Below, piece by piece: positions 44,952 through 54,265 of a stretch of DNA of 64,000 nt. The DNA lies in contig NZ_CP116221.1 in the NCBI RefSeq assembly GCF_023556315.2, positions 3,486,001 through 3,550,000 of the forward strand. The letters are read 5' to 3'. A program made the translations under genes and the position numbers. Every line of letters begins with the position of its first letter. Position 1 is the first letter of the stretch. A model generated the notes under the pieces. It made no database searches. It had not been told where the DNA came from and saw only the letters and a program-made list of their open reading frames with translations. This DNA is from Psychroserpens ponticola. GTDB taxonomy: Bacteria; Bacteroidota; Bacteroidia; Flavobacteriales; Flavobacteriaceae.

Positions 44952-47720
44952 ATGAAGACACTTTTTAAAACAATTATGCTGTTTTGTTGTGCGATCTCTT
45001 TTGCGCAAACTACAGTAAAAGGTAAAATCATCGATAATTATGGTCAACCATTACCTGGAGCCAATATTATTGTAACTGGCACAACCACTGGTACAATTTC
45101 AGATTATGATGGAAACTATACCTTAACCGTTAACCAAGATCCACCATTTACTATTCAAATAAGTACTGTTGGATTTGAAACCGTTGATCTAGAAGTTACA
45201 ACTAATCCACAAACTATTGATGTAACCTTAGTTGAAGGAACCGCTTTAGATGAAGTTGTTATTTCTGCTTCAAGAACTCCTGAACGAATCTTCGAATCAC
45301 CAGTGACCGTTGAACGTTTTGGTTTAAAAGAAATAAAAAACACTTCATCTCCTTCCTTTTTTGATAGTATTGAAAACTTAAAAGGTGTAGATATGAATAC
45401 CAATAGTTTAACATTCAAATCTGTTAACACTAGAGGATTTGCTACTTTCGCTAATAATAGGTTTATGCAATTAGTGGATGGGATGGATAACTCATCACCT
45501 GCTTTAAATTTCGCATTAGGTAACTTATTAGGAATGTCAGAACTGGATGTTAACACAGTTGAACTACTACCAGGTGCATCTTCTGCACTATATGGAGCTA
45601 ACGCTTTTAATGGTATTATGTTTATGACTAGTAAAAACCCATTTGATCATCAAGGGGTTAGTGTTTATGCAAAAACGGGGATTACTTCTAGTGAAAATGC
45701 TGGAGACAATAATTTTGTTGATGCAGGTATTCGTGTAGCAACAGCTTTTTCAGATAAATTTGCTGCTAAAGCATCTTTTTCATTCCTTAATGGTACTGAA
45801 TGGTATGCTACTGATTATACTGATTATAATAATCCTGGATTATCAAGATTAGATCCTAATTATGACGGACTAAACGTTTATGGTGATGAGGTATCTACAA
45901 CACTTGATTTTGATGAATTAGCTGCTGGATCACTTCCAATTCCTGCTCTTACAAATTATGGAACATCAACGATAAGTAGAACAGGTTATGAAGAACGTGA
46001 CCTTATGGACTATGAAGCTGAAAGTATCAAAGCTGATTTCGCTTTACACTTTAAGCCTTGGGCTAATGACTTTGAAATCATCTTAAATTCTAAATTTGGT
46101 AGAGGAAATACAATCTACCAAGGTGCAAACAGATATGCCATTAAGGATTTCTTTATGCAACAACATAAATTAGAAGTTAAAAACAAGAACTTCTTTGCAA
46201 GAGTATATACTACGGCTGAAAAAGCAGGAAACTCTTATGATACACGTTTTACTGCAATCAATATTAACAGAGCATGGAAAAATGATACACAATGGTTTAC
46301 AGATTATGCTGGTGGATTTATTGGTGCATTAGCTGGTCAAGGTATTTTTGAAAACCCAACTCAAGAACAAATAGCTGCTGCACATGCTGCCGCAAGATTA
46401 AATGCAGACAATGGAAGATATCTTCCTGGCTCAAGCGATTTTAATAACGCTTTAACAAAAATCACTGCTGATAGTGACTTAGCAACTGGGTCAAAATTTA
46501 CCGATAATTCTAAAATATATCATGCAGATGCTAATTATAACCTTAGCCATCTTATCGATTTTGCTGATATTATGGTTGGTGGATCTTGGAGACAATATTC
46601 ACTAAATTCTGATGGATCTATTTATACTGATTATAATGGACCAATAGATTACAATGAATTTGGTGCATACACACAAATACAGAAAAAATTGATGGATGAC
46701 AGATTAAAACTTACAGGATCTGTACGTTATGATAAATCAGAATTTTTTGATGGATTTGTATCACCAAGAGTATCATTCAACTATACCGCAGATCAAAACG
46801 ACAAACATAATATTAGAGGATCTTTTCAAACAGGATTTAGAAACCCTTCAACACAAGATTTATTTATTGGGTTGAATGCAGGAAGAGCTATTTTAGTTGG
46901 ATCTGCTCCTGAAAACTTAGACCGTTACACTGCAACTAGTGCTCAACTTAGTACTTCTGGACAAGCAATTGCAGGATCACCCACAGTACAATTAGATGGT
47001 GGAGATGCTTATGACAATGCATTTAGTTTAGCTTCTGTAGAGTCTGGAGCTCCTGAAGCAGCAAATGTTAGCATTGTAAAACCTGAAAAAGTAACTGCTT
47101 ACGAAGTTGGTTATAGAGGAAAAGTTGATAGGTTTATTATTGATTTAAGTGCCTACTATAATGCTTATGAAGATTTCATTTCAAATAAAACGGTTTTAGC
47201 TCCGCTTTATGGTACTGTAGGAGATAACACATTATCCTTATTAGCTTTACAAAATGAAGATTACCAAGCTTACCAAACATACACTAATTCTGATGTTAAA
47301 ATTAATTCTTATGGCGCATCAATTGGTGTAGATACTAAATTAAGTGGATTCAACCTTGGATTTAGCTATACTTATGCTAAATTAGATTTTGATCAAGATG
47401 AAGATCCTGATTTTGAAACTAGTTTTAATACTCCAGAACATAAAGTTAAAGCCTCTTTAGGTAAAGAAAACTTATTTAAAAATCTCGGTTTTAACATTAA
47501 TTGGAGATGGAATGACACGTATTTATGGCAATCATCATTTGCTGATGGTATGTTACCAGCACGTCATACAATTGATGCTCAAATCAATTATTCTATGCCA
47601 AGTATAAAATCTACATTTAAAATTGGTGGTGCAAATATTCTTGCCCATGACTATGTGAGTGCTCCTGGCTCAGGCGCTATTGGTGCTCAATATTTTGTCT
47701 CTTGGACTATTAATCAATAA
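44952..47720 (+). CDS. TonB-dependent outer-membrane receptor with CarboxypepD-like N-terminal domain
   Basis: A 922-residue outer-membrane transporter. After the signal peptide (ending SFAQ) comes a carboxypeptidase-regulatory-like domain (about 20-100: VKGKIIDNYGQPLPGANIIVTGTTTGTISDYDGNYTL), then the TonB-dependent plug (about 110-230: VVISASRTPERIFESPVTVERF, ELLPGASSALYGANAFNGIMFM), then a 22-strand barrel ending in QYFVSWTINQ. The substrate is unknown. The gene immediately downstream encodes an SGNH-hydrolase lipoprotein instead of a SusD homologue. A 163-base spacer after glmS precedes it. No Fur box or sugar-regulator gene is seen. Confidence 0.93.
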   Translation: MKTLFKTIMLFCCAISFAQTTVKGKIIDNYGQPLPGANIIVTGTTTGTISDYDGNYTLTVNQDPPFTIQISTVGFETVDLEVTTNPQTIDVTLVEGTALDEVVISASRTPERIFESPVTVERFGLKEIKNTSSPSFFDSIENLKGVDMNTNSLTFKSVNTRGFATFANNRFMQLVDGMDNSSPALNFALGNLLGMSELDVNTVELLPGASSALYGANAFNGIMFMTSKNPFDHQGVSVYAKTGITSSENAGDNNFVDAGIRVATAFSDKFAAKASFSFLNGTEWYATDYTDYNNPGLSRLDPNYDGLNVYGDEVSTTLDFDELAAGSLPIPALTNYGTSTISRTGYEERDLMDYEAESIKADFALHFKPWANDFEIILNSKFGRGNTIYQGANRYAIKDFFMQQHKLEVKNKNFFARVYTTAEKAGNSYDTRFTAININRAWKNDTQWFTDYAGGFIGALAGQGIFENPTQEQIAAAHAAARLNADNGRYLPGSSDFNNALTKITADSDLATGSKFTDNSKIYHADANYNLSHLIDFADIMVGGSWRQYSLNSDGSIYTDYNGPIDYNEFGAYTQIQKKLMDDRLKLTGSVRYDKSEFFDGFVSPRVSFNYTADQNDKHNIRGSFQTGFRNPSTQDLFIGLNAGRAILVGSAPENLDRYTATSAQLSTSGQAIAGSPTVQLDGGDAYDNAFSLASVESGAPEAANVSIVKPEKVTAYEVGYRGKVDRFIIDLSAYYNAYEDFISNKTVLAPLYGTVGDNTLSLLALQNEDYQAYQTYTNSDVKINSYGASIGVDTKLSGFNLGFSYTYAKLDFDQDEDPDFETSFNTPEHKVKASLGKENLFKNLGFNINWRWNDTYLWQSSFADGMLPARHTIDAQINYSMPSIKSTFKIGGANILAHDYVSAPGSGAIGAQYFVSWTINQ

Positions 47721-47731
47721 AAAAAATAATT

Positions 47732-49360
47732 ATGAAAATAAATAATATATGGCTATTAGCCTTCCTTTTTATAGGATTAACAGCTTGTGAAAGTGACGAT
47801 GATTCACTTGCAGACCCAATAGACGAAGAACAAGAATTAATTAATGGACCAGCACCAGTTTATACAAGTGGTACTGCAGATTTCTCAACATTTGTTTCAC
47901 TAGGTAATTCATTAACTGCAGGATATTCTGATGGAGCTTTATTTGCTCGAGGTCAAGCAGAGTCTTTTCCTAACATTTTATCCAAACAATTTGCATTAGC
48001 AGGTGGAGGCACATTTACGCAACCTCTTATGAGTGATGATATTGGTGGTTTTTTATTAGGTGGTAGCCCAGTATTAGACCCAATAACAGGTGAAAATTTA
48101 TTTAAACCTAGATTAATTTTTGATGCTGCAAATCAAACACCTATTTCAGTAAACGGAACTTCAACAACAGACATTACTAATGTGAATCCAGGCCCATATA
48201 ATAACATGGGTGTTCCTGGTGCTAAAAGTTATCATTTATTAGCTCCAGGTTATGGTGATATAAGTAACTTCCCAGCTGCAGCTAATCCTTACTTTATCAG
48301 AATGGCATCTACTCCAGGCACTACTGTAATAGCAGATGCAATGACATTAAATCCTACATTCTTTTCTTTATGGATTGGTAATAATGATGTTTTAGGATAT
48401 GCAACTAATGGTGGTGACAGTTCAGATGTTATTACAAACCAAGGTACATTTGATGCTGCAATGACTGGATTAGTTTCAACATTAACATCTAATAATTCAG
48501 AAGGTATAATTTCTAACATTCCTAATGTTACAGATGCACCATACTTTACAACTGTTCCTTATGCGCCATTAGATCCTACAAACCCTTCATTTGGCCCGCA
48601 AATACCAACATTAAATTCTGTATTTGGTGCTTTAAATCCTATTTTTCAAGCAATAGATCCAAGTAGAGTTATTGTGTTTTCTGAAACTTCTGCAAGCCCA
48701 GTTGTAATTCAAGATGAAACATTAACTAATATCGCACCACAAATTGCTGGAGCTTTAGGCGCTAGTCCAACTTTTCCTGCTTTTATTAGTCAATTTGGAC
48801 TTGATGGAAGCAATCCTGCTGTAGTTCAATTAGCAGCTGGATTATTGGCAAATCTTTACGGACAGTCTAGACAAGCAACTCCTAACGACTTACTTGTTTT
48901 ACCAAGTCGTTCTATAATTGGAAACGTAAATCAAATGACTGCTGACGGATTAATACAAGCTGGTTTACCTGCTGCTGTAGCTGGACAATTCTCTACAGAA
49001 GGTGTTACACTTCCTTTAGAAGATAAATGGGTATTATTACCTTCAGAACAAACCGAAATTGCAAATGCTACAACTGCATTTAATCAAACTATCGCAAATC
49101 TTGCAACACAATATGATTTAGCTTTGTTTGATGTTAATACCTTTTTCAATAGTGTTGCAACAGGTGGCTACCAAGCTGGAAATGCTTTCATGACTGCCGA
49201 CTATGTTTCTGGTGGAACATTCTCTCTAGATGGTGTTCATCCATCTCCAAGAGGTTATGCAGTAATAGCTAACCAAATGATAAATATTATAAATACAAAG
49301 TATGGTTCGAACTTACCAACAGTAAACCCTGTTGACTACAGAGGATTGTATTTAGACTAA
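47732..49360 (+). CDS. SGNH/GDSL-hydrolase-like surface lipoprotein
   Basis: A 542-residue lipoprotein: signal peptide with lipobox IGLTAC (Cys19), then an acidic linker (ESDDDSLADPIDEEQE) like those that direct lipoproteins to the cell surface in Bacteroidota. The SGNH signature is FVSLGNSLTAGYSDG, with nucleophile S60 but Asn in place of the Asp of GDSL. Block III is IGNNDVLGYA, and the catalytic pair is in SLDGVHPSPRGYAVIA near the C-terminus. It starts 11 bases after the TonB-dependent receptor gene and must be cotranscribed with it, so the two probably process and import one substrate, perhaps an acylated or lipid-like molecule. Substrate unknown. Confidence 0.88.
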   Translation: MKINNIWLLAFLFIGLTACESDDDSLADPIDEEQELINGPAPVYTSGTADFSTFVSLGNSLTAGYSDGALFARGQAESFPNILSKQFALAGGGTFTQPLMSDDIGGFLLGGSPVLDPITGENLFKPRLIFDAANQTPISVNGTSTTDITNVNPGPYNNMGVPGAKSYHLLAPGYGDISNFPAAANPYFIRMASTPGTTVIADAMTLNPTFFSLWIGNNDVLGYATNGGDSSDVITNQGTFDAAMTGLVSTLTSNNSEGIISNIPNVTDAPYFTTVPYAPLDPTNPSFGPQIPTLNSVFGALNPIFQAIDPSRVIVFSETSASPVVIQDETLTNIAPQIAGALGASPTFPAFISQFGLDGSNPAVVQLAAGLLANLYGQSRQATPNDLLVLPSRSIIGNVNQMTADGLIQAGLPAAVAGQFSTEGVTLPLEDKWVLLPSEQTEIANATTAFNQTIANLATQYDLALFDVNTFFNSVATGGYQAGNAFMTADYVSGGTFSLDGVHPSPRGYAVIANQMINIINTKYGSNLPTVNPVDYRGLYLD

Positions 49361-49379
49361 CTATAATTACTACAATATA

Positions 49380-49419
49380 AACACCTTCTTTTTTCTGTAT
49401 AAAAAGGAGGTGTTTTTTT
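49380..49419 (+). terminator. Intrinsic terminator after the SGNH gene
   Basis: AACACCTTCTTTTT (49380-49393) pairs with AAAAAGGAGGTGTT (49401-49414), one G-T wobble, loop of 7, followed by a T run to 49419. An overlapping perfect 17-base inverted repeat (49389-49405 with 49415-49431) could form instead; see findings. Confidence 0.8.
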
Positions 49420-49467
49420 ATACAGAAAAAAGCAAAAAAAATGCCTTTATTTTTAAATTAAAAAATA

Positions 49468-49475
49468 TATCTTTG
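49468..49475 (+). promoter_or_regulatory. Putative -7 box of the atpD promoter
   Basis: TATCTTTG followed by CAG, a full match to TAnnTTTG, with TTTA at 49446-49449 as a -33-like element 18 bases upstream. It lies 83 bases before the atpD ATG and after a terminator, so atpD-atpC likely form their own transcript. Confidence 0.6.
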
Positions 49476-49555
49476 CAGCGCGAAAAAGTAGTGATTTGTT
49501 ATATTATAAGAAGTCTATTTTTAAGTATTGAAATATCTAAACATTAAATACATAA

Positions 49556-51067
<1,512 letters not shown>

Positions 51068-51086
51068 TCTTAAAACAACCTAAATT

Positions 51087-51362
51087 ATGTATTTAGAAAT
51101 TGTATCACCAGAAGCTACATTATTTAGCGGAGAAGTAACTAGTGTTGCTGTTCCTGGTGTGATGGGTGAGTTTGAAATGCTTAACAATCACGCACCTGTT
51201 GTATCACTTTTAAAAGAAGGTAATGTGAAGATTAATGGAAACATTACTTTAGAAGAAGAGGTTGAAGCTAAATTCAACAAAACCGATAAAGGGTTTTGGT
51301 TACCAATTAATTCTGGTACTATTGAAATGAAAGACAATAAAGTTATTGTACTCGCAGATTAA
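51087..51362 (+). CDS. atpC: F1 ATP synthase subunit epsilon (short form)
   Basis: A 91-residue epsilon subunit consisting of the N-terminal beta-sandwich only: MYLEIVSPEATLFSGEVTSVAVPGVMGEFEMLNNHAPVVSLL. The C-terminal two-helix hairpin of E. coli epsilon (about 139 residues in total), which can inhibit ATP hydrolysis, is missing. The chain ends at a normal stop followed by a strong terminator, so this is the natural length, as in many Bacteroidota. It links the gamma rotor to the c-ring. Confidence 0.93.
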   Translation: MYLEIVSPEATLFSGEVTSVAVPGVMGEFEMLNNHAPVVSLLKEGNVKINGNITLEEEVEAKFNKTDKGFWLPINSGTIEMKDNKVIVLAD

Positions 51363-51384
51363 GTCTACTTTATTTACAAATATT

Positions 51385-51415
51385 AAAAACGCCAAACAAA
51401 TAGTTTGGCGTTTTT
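51385..51415 (+). terminator. Intrinsic terminator of atpD-atpC
   Basis: AAAAACGCCAAAC (51385-51397) pairs perfectly with GTTTGGCGTTTTT (51403-51415), loop AAATA. It lies 22 bases past the atpC stop. Confidence 0.92.
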
Positions 51416-51468
51416 GTATTTATTATATATTGTTAAAGACTAGCATTGAATATCAATAATTCATTATT

Positions 51469-51476
51469 TATATTTG
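51469..51476 (+). promoter_or_regulatory. Putative -7 box with ATG only 5 bases downstream
   Basis: TATATTTG, full match to TAnnTTTG, with TTG at 51446-51448 as a -33 element 20 bases upstream. The ATG at 51482 is 5 bases after the box, so the mRNA may be leaderless. The box overlaps the frame's upstream ATG-less extension and rules out a start at 51446. Confidence 0.5.
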
Positions 51477-51481
51477 TCGAT

Positions 51482-52012
51482 ATGGATGCAATAATCAGTT
51501 ATACTAGAAAAGTACCTATTTGGAAAATAATACTTGGTATTGGTTTTATACTCTTAAGTATTTACGCAATTTTATTTATTAGCATATTAAATGGAATCGT
51601 TTTTATGATTATGTCTTTTTTTTTAATAAAAACAGATGGCTCAGAAATTAATTTGGAATCAAAAACATATAGGAAAACCTATTCCTTTTTAGGCATTAAA
51701 ACTGGTAAATGGGAACCTTTACCTAAAGTAGAATATATCACAGTTTTTGCAACTACAGAAGACATCACTGTCAGAGCTTTATCTGCTGAGACAACAAACT
51801 CAAAAGATGTAATACTGCTAAATATTTTTTATGATAGAAATAAAAAATTCACAGCATATTCTACAACTAATTTAAAAGATGCTTTTGATGTCGCTTCACA
51901 CATTGCCAATGCATTATTAATTGATCTTTTAGATGCAACCAAAAAAGGAGATTATAGATGGGTAGATAAGGATGTCCTTAGAGAGAAAGGAGAGGTTTTA
52001 TATACAGATTAA
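51482..52012 (+). CDS. Uncharacterised two-helix membrane protein upstream of bioF
   Basis: A 176-residue protein starting MDAIISYTRKVPIWKIILG. Two hydrophobic segments near the N-terminus (about 14-35 and 37-50) are separated by a very short turn, followed by a soluble domain of about 120 residues. SKTYRKTYSFLGIKTGKW followed by PKVEYITVF resembles bacterial PH-like membrane proteins, but this is a weak likeness. The frame is open from 51446, but the promoter box overlaps that part, so 51482 is the better start. It is 10 bases from bioF and probably shares its transcript. Function unknown. Confidence 0.8.
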   Translation: MDAIISYTRKVPIWKIILGIGFILLSIYAILFISILNGIVFMIMSFFLIKTDGSEINLESKTYRKTYSFLGIKTGKWEPLPKVEYITVFATTEDITVRALSAETTNSKDVILLNIFYDRNKKFTAYSTTNLKDAFDVASHIANALLIDLLDATKKGDYRWVDKDVLREKGEVLYTD

Positions 52013-52022
52013 TTGAGAACAA

Positions 52023-53180
52023 ATGCTTCCTAAAAAACTCAAAAACAAATTAGAAATACGACTGCAAGAAAATGCTTTTAGGCAATTAGGAAAATCAAAT
52101 CATTTGATCGATTTTTCTTCAAACGACTATTTGGGATTTTCTAAATCTGCAACTATTTTCAATACTACTAATGAGTTGCTAAAAACTCAAAACAGTGAAC
52201 AAAATGGAGCAACAGGTTCTCGTTTACTCTCAGGAAATCATAAATTATATCCATTTGTAGAAGAACACATAAGTACTTTTCATAATTCGGAAACTGCATT
52301 AATTTTTAATTCAGGCTATGATGCCAACTTAGGATTTTTTTCATGTGTACCGCAACGTAATGACATTGTTTTATACGATGAATATTGTCATGCTTCAATT
52401 CGTGATGGCATAACAATGAGTAAAGCAAAATCGTTTAAGTTTAAGCATAACGATTTACAAGATTTAGAATGTCACCTCGAGCGCAGTCGAGAGGTCTCAG
52501 AATCTCATCAAGATATTTACATTATTACAGAATCTGTATTCTCAATGGATGGAGACTCACCTGATTTAGTCACACTTTCCCAAATAAGTAAAAAACACAA
52601 TGCAAACCTCATCATCGATGAAGCTCATGCCATTGGTGTCTTTGGAAAAAATGGAAACGGTTTAATAAGTCAACTTAAACTTGAAGATGCTGTTTTTGCA
52701 AGAACCATCACTTTCGGAAAAGCCTTAGGTGCTCATGGTGCAGCTATTTTATGCAATCAAGATCTTAAAGAATATCTTATCAATTTTTCAAGACCATTTA
52801 TTTATACCACTGCGCTTCCTCCTCATAGTTTAGCAACTGTAAAAGCTTCATATGACGAACTTAATATTCAGAACGCTAAAGAAGTTTCACAAATAAGTGT
52901 ACTAAAAGATAATATTAGTTTCTTTAAATCAGAGTTACAACGACTTAATCTACAAGAGTTTTTCATCAAAAGCGATTCTGCAATTCATAGTTGTGTCATT
53001 TCAGGAAATGAAAATGTTAAACGTATTGCTCAAGAGATTCAAAAACATGGTTTTGATATAAAAGCTATCCTATCTCCTACGGTTTCAAAAGGAAAAGAAC
53101 GCTTACGATTTTGTTTACACAGTTACAATTCTTCAGAAGAAATCACAAAAGTCTTACAGTTACTTGCTATTTTTGTGTAA
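52023..53180 (+). CDS. bioF: 8-amino-7-oxononanoate synthase (BioF) with an in-frame repeat insertion
   Basis: A 385-residue PLP enzyme condensing pimeloyl-thioester and alanine in biotin synthesis. Family blocks: NDYLGFSKS, GATGSRLLSGNH, LIFNSGYDANLGFFS, the PLP-binding TESVFSMDGD and IIDEAHAIGVFG, and the active-site Lys in TFGKALGAHGAA. Odd: codons 150-159 (52470-52499) encode CHLERSREVS and are a 30-base palindromic repeat of the kind found between genes in this window. They fall in a surface-exposed stretch between helix and strand, where family members vary in length, so the enzyme is probably still active. DUF2007, bioD and bioA follow. Confidence 0.94.
   Translation: MLPKKLKNKLEIRLQENAFRQLGKSNHLIDFSSNDYLGFSKSATIFNTTNELLKTQNSEQNGATGSRLLSGNHKLYPFVEEHISTFHNSETALIFNSGYDANLGFFSCVPQRNDIVLYDEYCHASIRDGITMSKAKSFKFKHNDLQDLECHLERSREVSESHQDIYIITESVFSMDGDSPDLVTLSQISKKHNANLIIDEAHAIGVFGKNGNGLISQLKLEDAVFARTITFGKALGAHGAAILCNQDLKEYLINFSRPFIYTTALPPHSLATVKASYDELNIQNAKEVSQISVLKDNISFFKSELQRLNLQEFFIKSDSAIHSCVISGNENVKRIAQEIQKHGFDIKAILSPTVSKGKERLRFCLHSYNSSEEITKVLQLLAIFV
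52470..52499. repeat. 30-base palindromic repeat inserted in frame inside bioF
   Basis: Starts TGTCACCTCGAGCGCAGT and ends CGAGAGGTCTCA. It is exactly 10 codons (C-H-L-E-R-S-R-E-V-S) in the bioF frame and differs at only 2 of 30 positions from the element in the ketoacyl synthase gene at 56693-56722. It corresponds to one arm of the two-arm element seen between gldE and gldD. Confidence 0.88.
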
Positions 53181-53195
53181 AACCAATTCATCTTT

Positions 53196-53573
53196 ATGAT
53201 AGATAATTACACAGTGCTTTCAACGTTTCCGTATTCAACAGAAGCTCAAGTCACAAAATCTAAACTCGAATCAGAAGGTATTACTGTGATGTTATTGGAT
53301 GAAAAAACAGTAGATTCCGACCCTTTAATAAGTCAGGCCATTGGAGGTGTAAAACTTTTAGTATCTGACAATGATTTTGAAAAAGCATTGCTAATCTTTA
53401 ATGAGATTAGACCTTATGAAGTTGATGAAAATGGGAATTCAATTCATTGTCCATCTTGTACATCAAATCGCATTTTAATTGCGCCTTTAGAACGCAAGAA
53501 TTTATTTCTGATGCTATTTCCATTTTTTGAAAAAACGAAACACATTTGTAACAATTGCAAAACCATTTTTTAA
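53196..53573 (+). CDS. DUF2007 protein with a zinc-ribbon-like tail
   Basis: A 125-residue protein. The N-terminal 70 residues match DUF2007 (putative signal-transducing family): YTVLSTFPYSTEAQVTKSKLESEGITVMLLDE, with the IGGVKLLVSDNDFEKALLIFNEI end. The C-terminus holds two Cys pairs, HCPSC (about 84-88) and ICNNC (about 117-121), which would make a zinc ribbon. It lies between bioF (15 bases) and bioD; its stop overlaps the bioD start by one base (TAATG). No enzymatic motif. The family's ligand is unknown, and its place in the biotin operon may be incidental. Confidence 0.85.
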   Translation: MIDNYTVLSTFPYSTEAQVTKSKLESEGITVMLLDEKTVDSDPLISQAIGGVKLLVSDNDFEKALLIFNEIRPYEVDENGNSIHCPSCTSNRILIAPLERKNLFLMLFPFFEKTKHICNNCKTIF

Positions 53574-54184
53574 TGAATACATATTTCATAACAGGAATAG
53601 GAACTGATGTAGGAAAAACTGTTGCTTCTGCAATTATTACTGAAGCTCTAGAAGCTGATTATTGGAAACCAATTCAAGCTGGTGAATTGGAGTATTGCGA
53701 CACAAAAAAAGTTCAGGATTTAGTCTCTAATTCAAGCTCCAAATTTCATAAAAACAATGTAGCATTACAAACGTCAATGAGTCCACATGCAGCTGCTAAT
53801 ATTGATGGAATTTCTATTCAACTTAAACAAATTAAACCACCAAAAACCAAGAATGATTTAGTGATTGAAGGTGCTGGCGGATTGCTAGTTCCTATAAATA
53901 CTAAAAACACAGTTTTAGATCTTATCAAACCCAATTATAAAGTGATTGTCGTCTCAAGACATTATTTAGGAAGTATCAACCACTCGCTTTTAACTTTAAA
54001 TTTATTAACAGAAAAGGGATTTGATGTATCAGTTATCTTTAGTGGAAATGAACATAAATCCACAGAAGATATCATAAAAAAAATGACAAACATAAAAGTA
54101 ATTGGTCGCATTGATGAAGAGCCTTATTTTGATAAAAATGTTATTAAAGAATACAGTGAACTTTTTAAAGAAAACTTAAAATGA
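53573..54184 (+). CDS. bioD: Dethiobiotin synthetase
   Basis: A 203-residue ATP-dependent enzyme closing the ureido ring of dethiobiotin from 7,8-diaminopelargonate and CO2. P-loop: ITGIGTDVGKTVAS (residues 5-18). The catalytic Lys is in YWKPIQAGE. The block LVIEGAGGLLVPINTKNTVLDLI carries the Mg-binding Glu. The frame is open from 53555, but the ATG at 53573 overlaps the DUF2007 stop as TAATG and gives the standard N-terminus MNTYFITGIGTDVGKT, so I start there. bioA follows after an 81-base spacer that contains a degenerate repeat. Confidence 0.95.
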   Translation: MNTYFITGIGTDVGKTVASAIITEALEADYWKPIQAGELEYCDTKKVQDLVSNSSSKFHKNNVALQTSMSPHAAANIDGISIQLKQIKPPKTKNDLVIEGAGGLLVPINTKNTVLDLIKPNYKVIVVSRHYLGSINHSLLTLNLLTEKGFDVSVIFSGNEHKSTEDIIKKMTNIKVIGRIDEEPYFDKNVIKEYSELFKENLK

Positions 54185-54195
54185 ATTTATTACTA

Positions 54196-54252
54196 CTGTC
54201 ATTTCAAGTACAATCGATAATCTAAGTATTTAAACGGCACTCAATATGACAG
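54196..54252. repeat. Degenerate palindromic repeat between bioD and bioA
   Basis: The stretch is bounded by CTGTCAT (54196-54202) and ATGACAG (54246-54252), perfect 7-base inverted ends, with CTGTCATTTCAAGTACAATC at the left. This resembles a decayed copy of the common flavobacterial CTGTCATTTCGAG-type element. The middle no longer pairs well. Confidence 0.55.
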
Positions 54253-54265
54253 AGCGAACAAAAAT

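Noticed and set aside
45155-45556. 133-codon minus-strand frame inside the TonB-dependent receptor gene
   Set aside because: Antisense shadow with Ser/Thr-rich composition typical of reversed AT-rich codons.
51446-51481. Upstream start of the membrane protein before bioF
   Set aside because: This segment is the promoter (TTG, 20-base spacer, TATATTTG), and the codon at 51446 is not an ATG.
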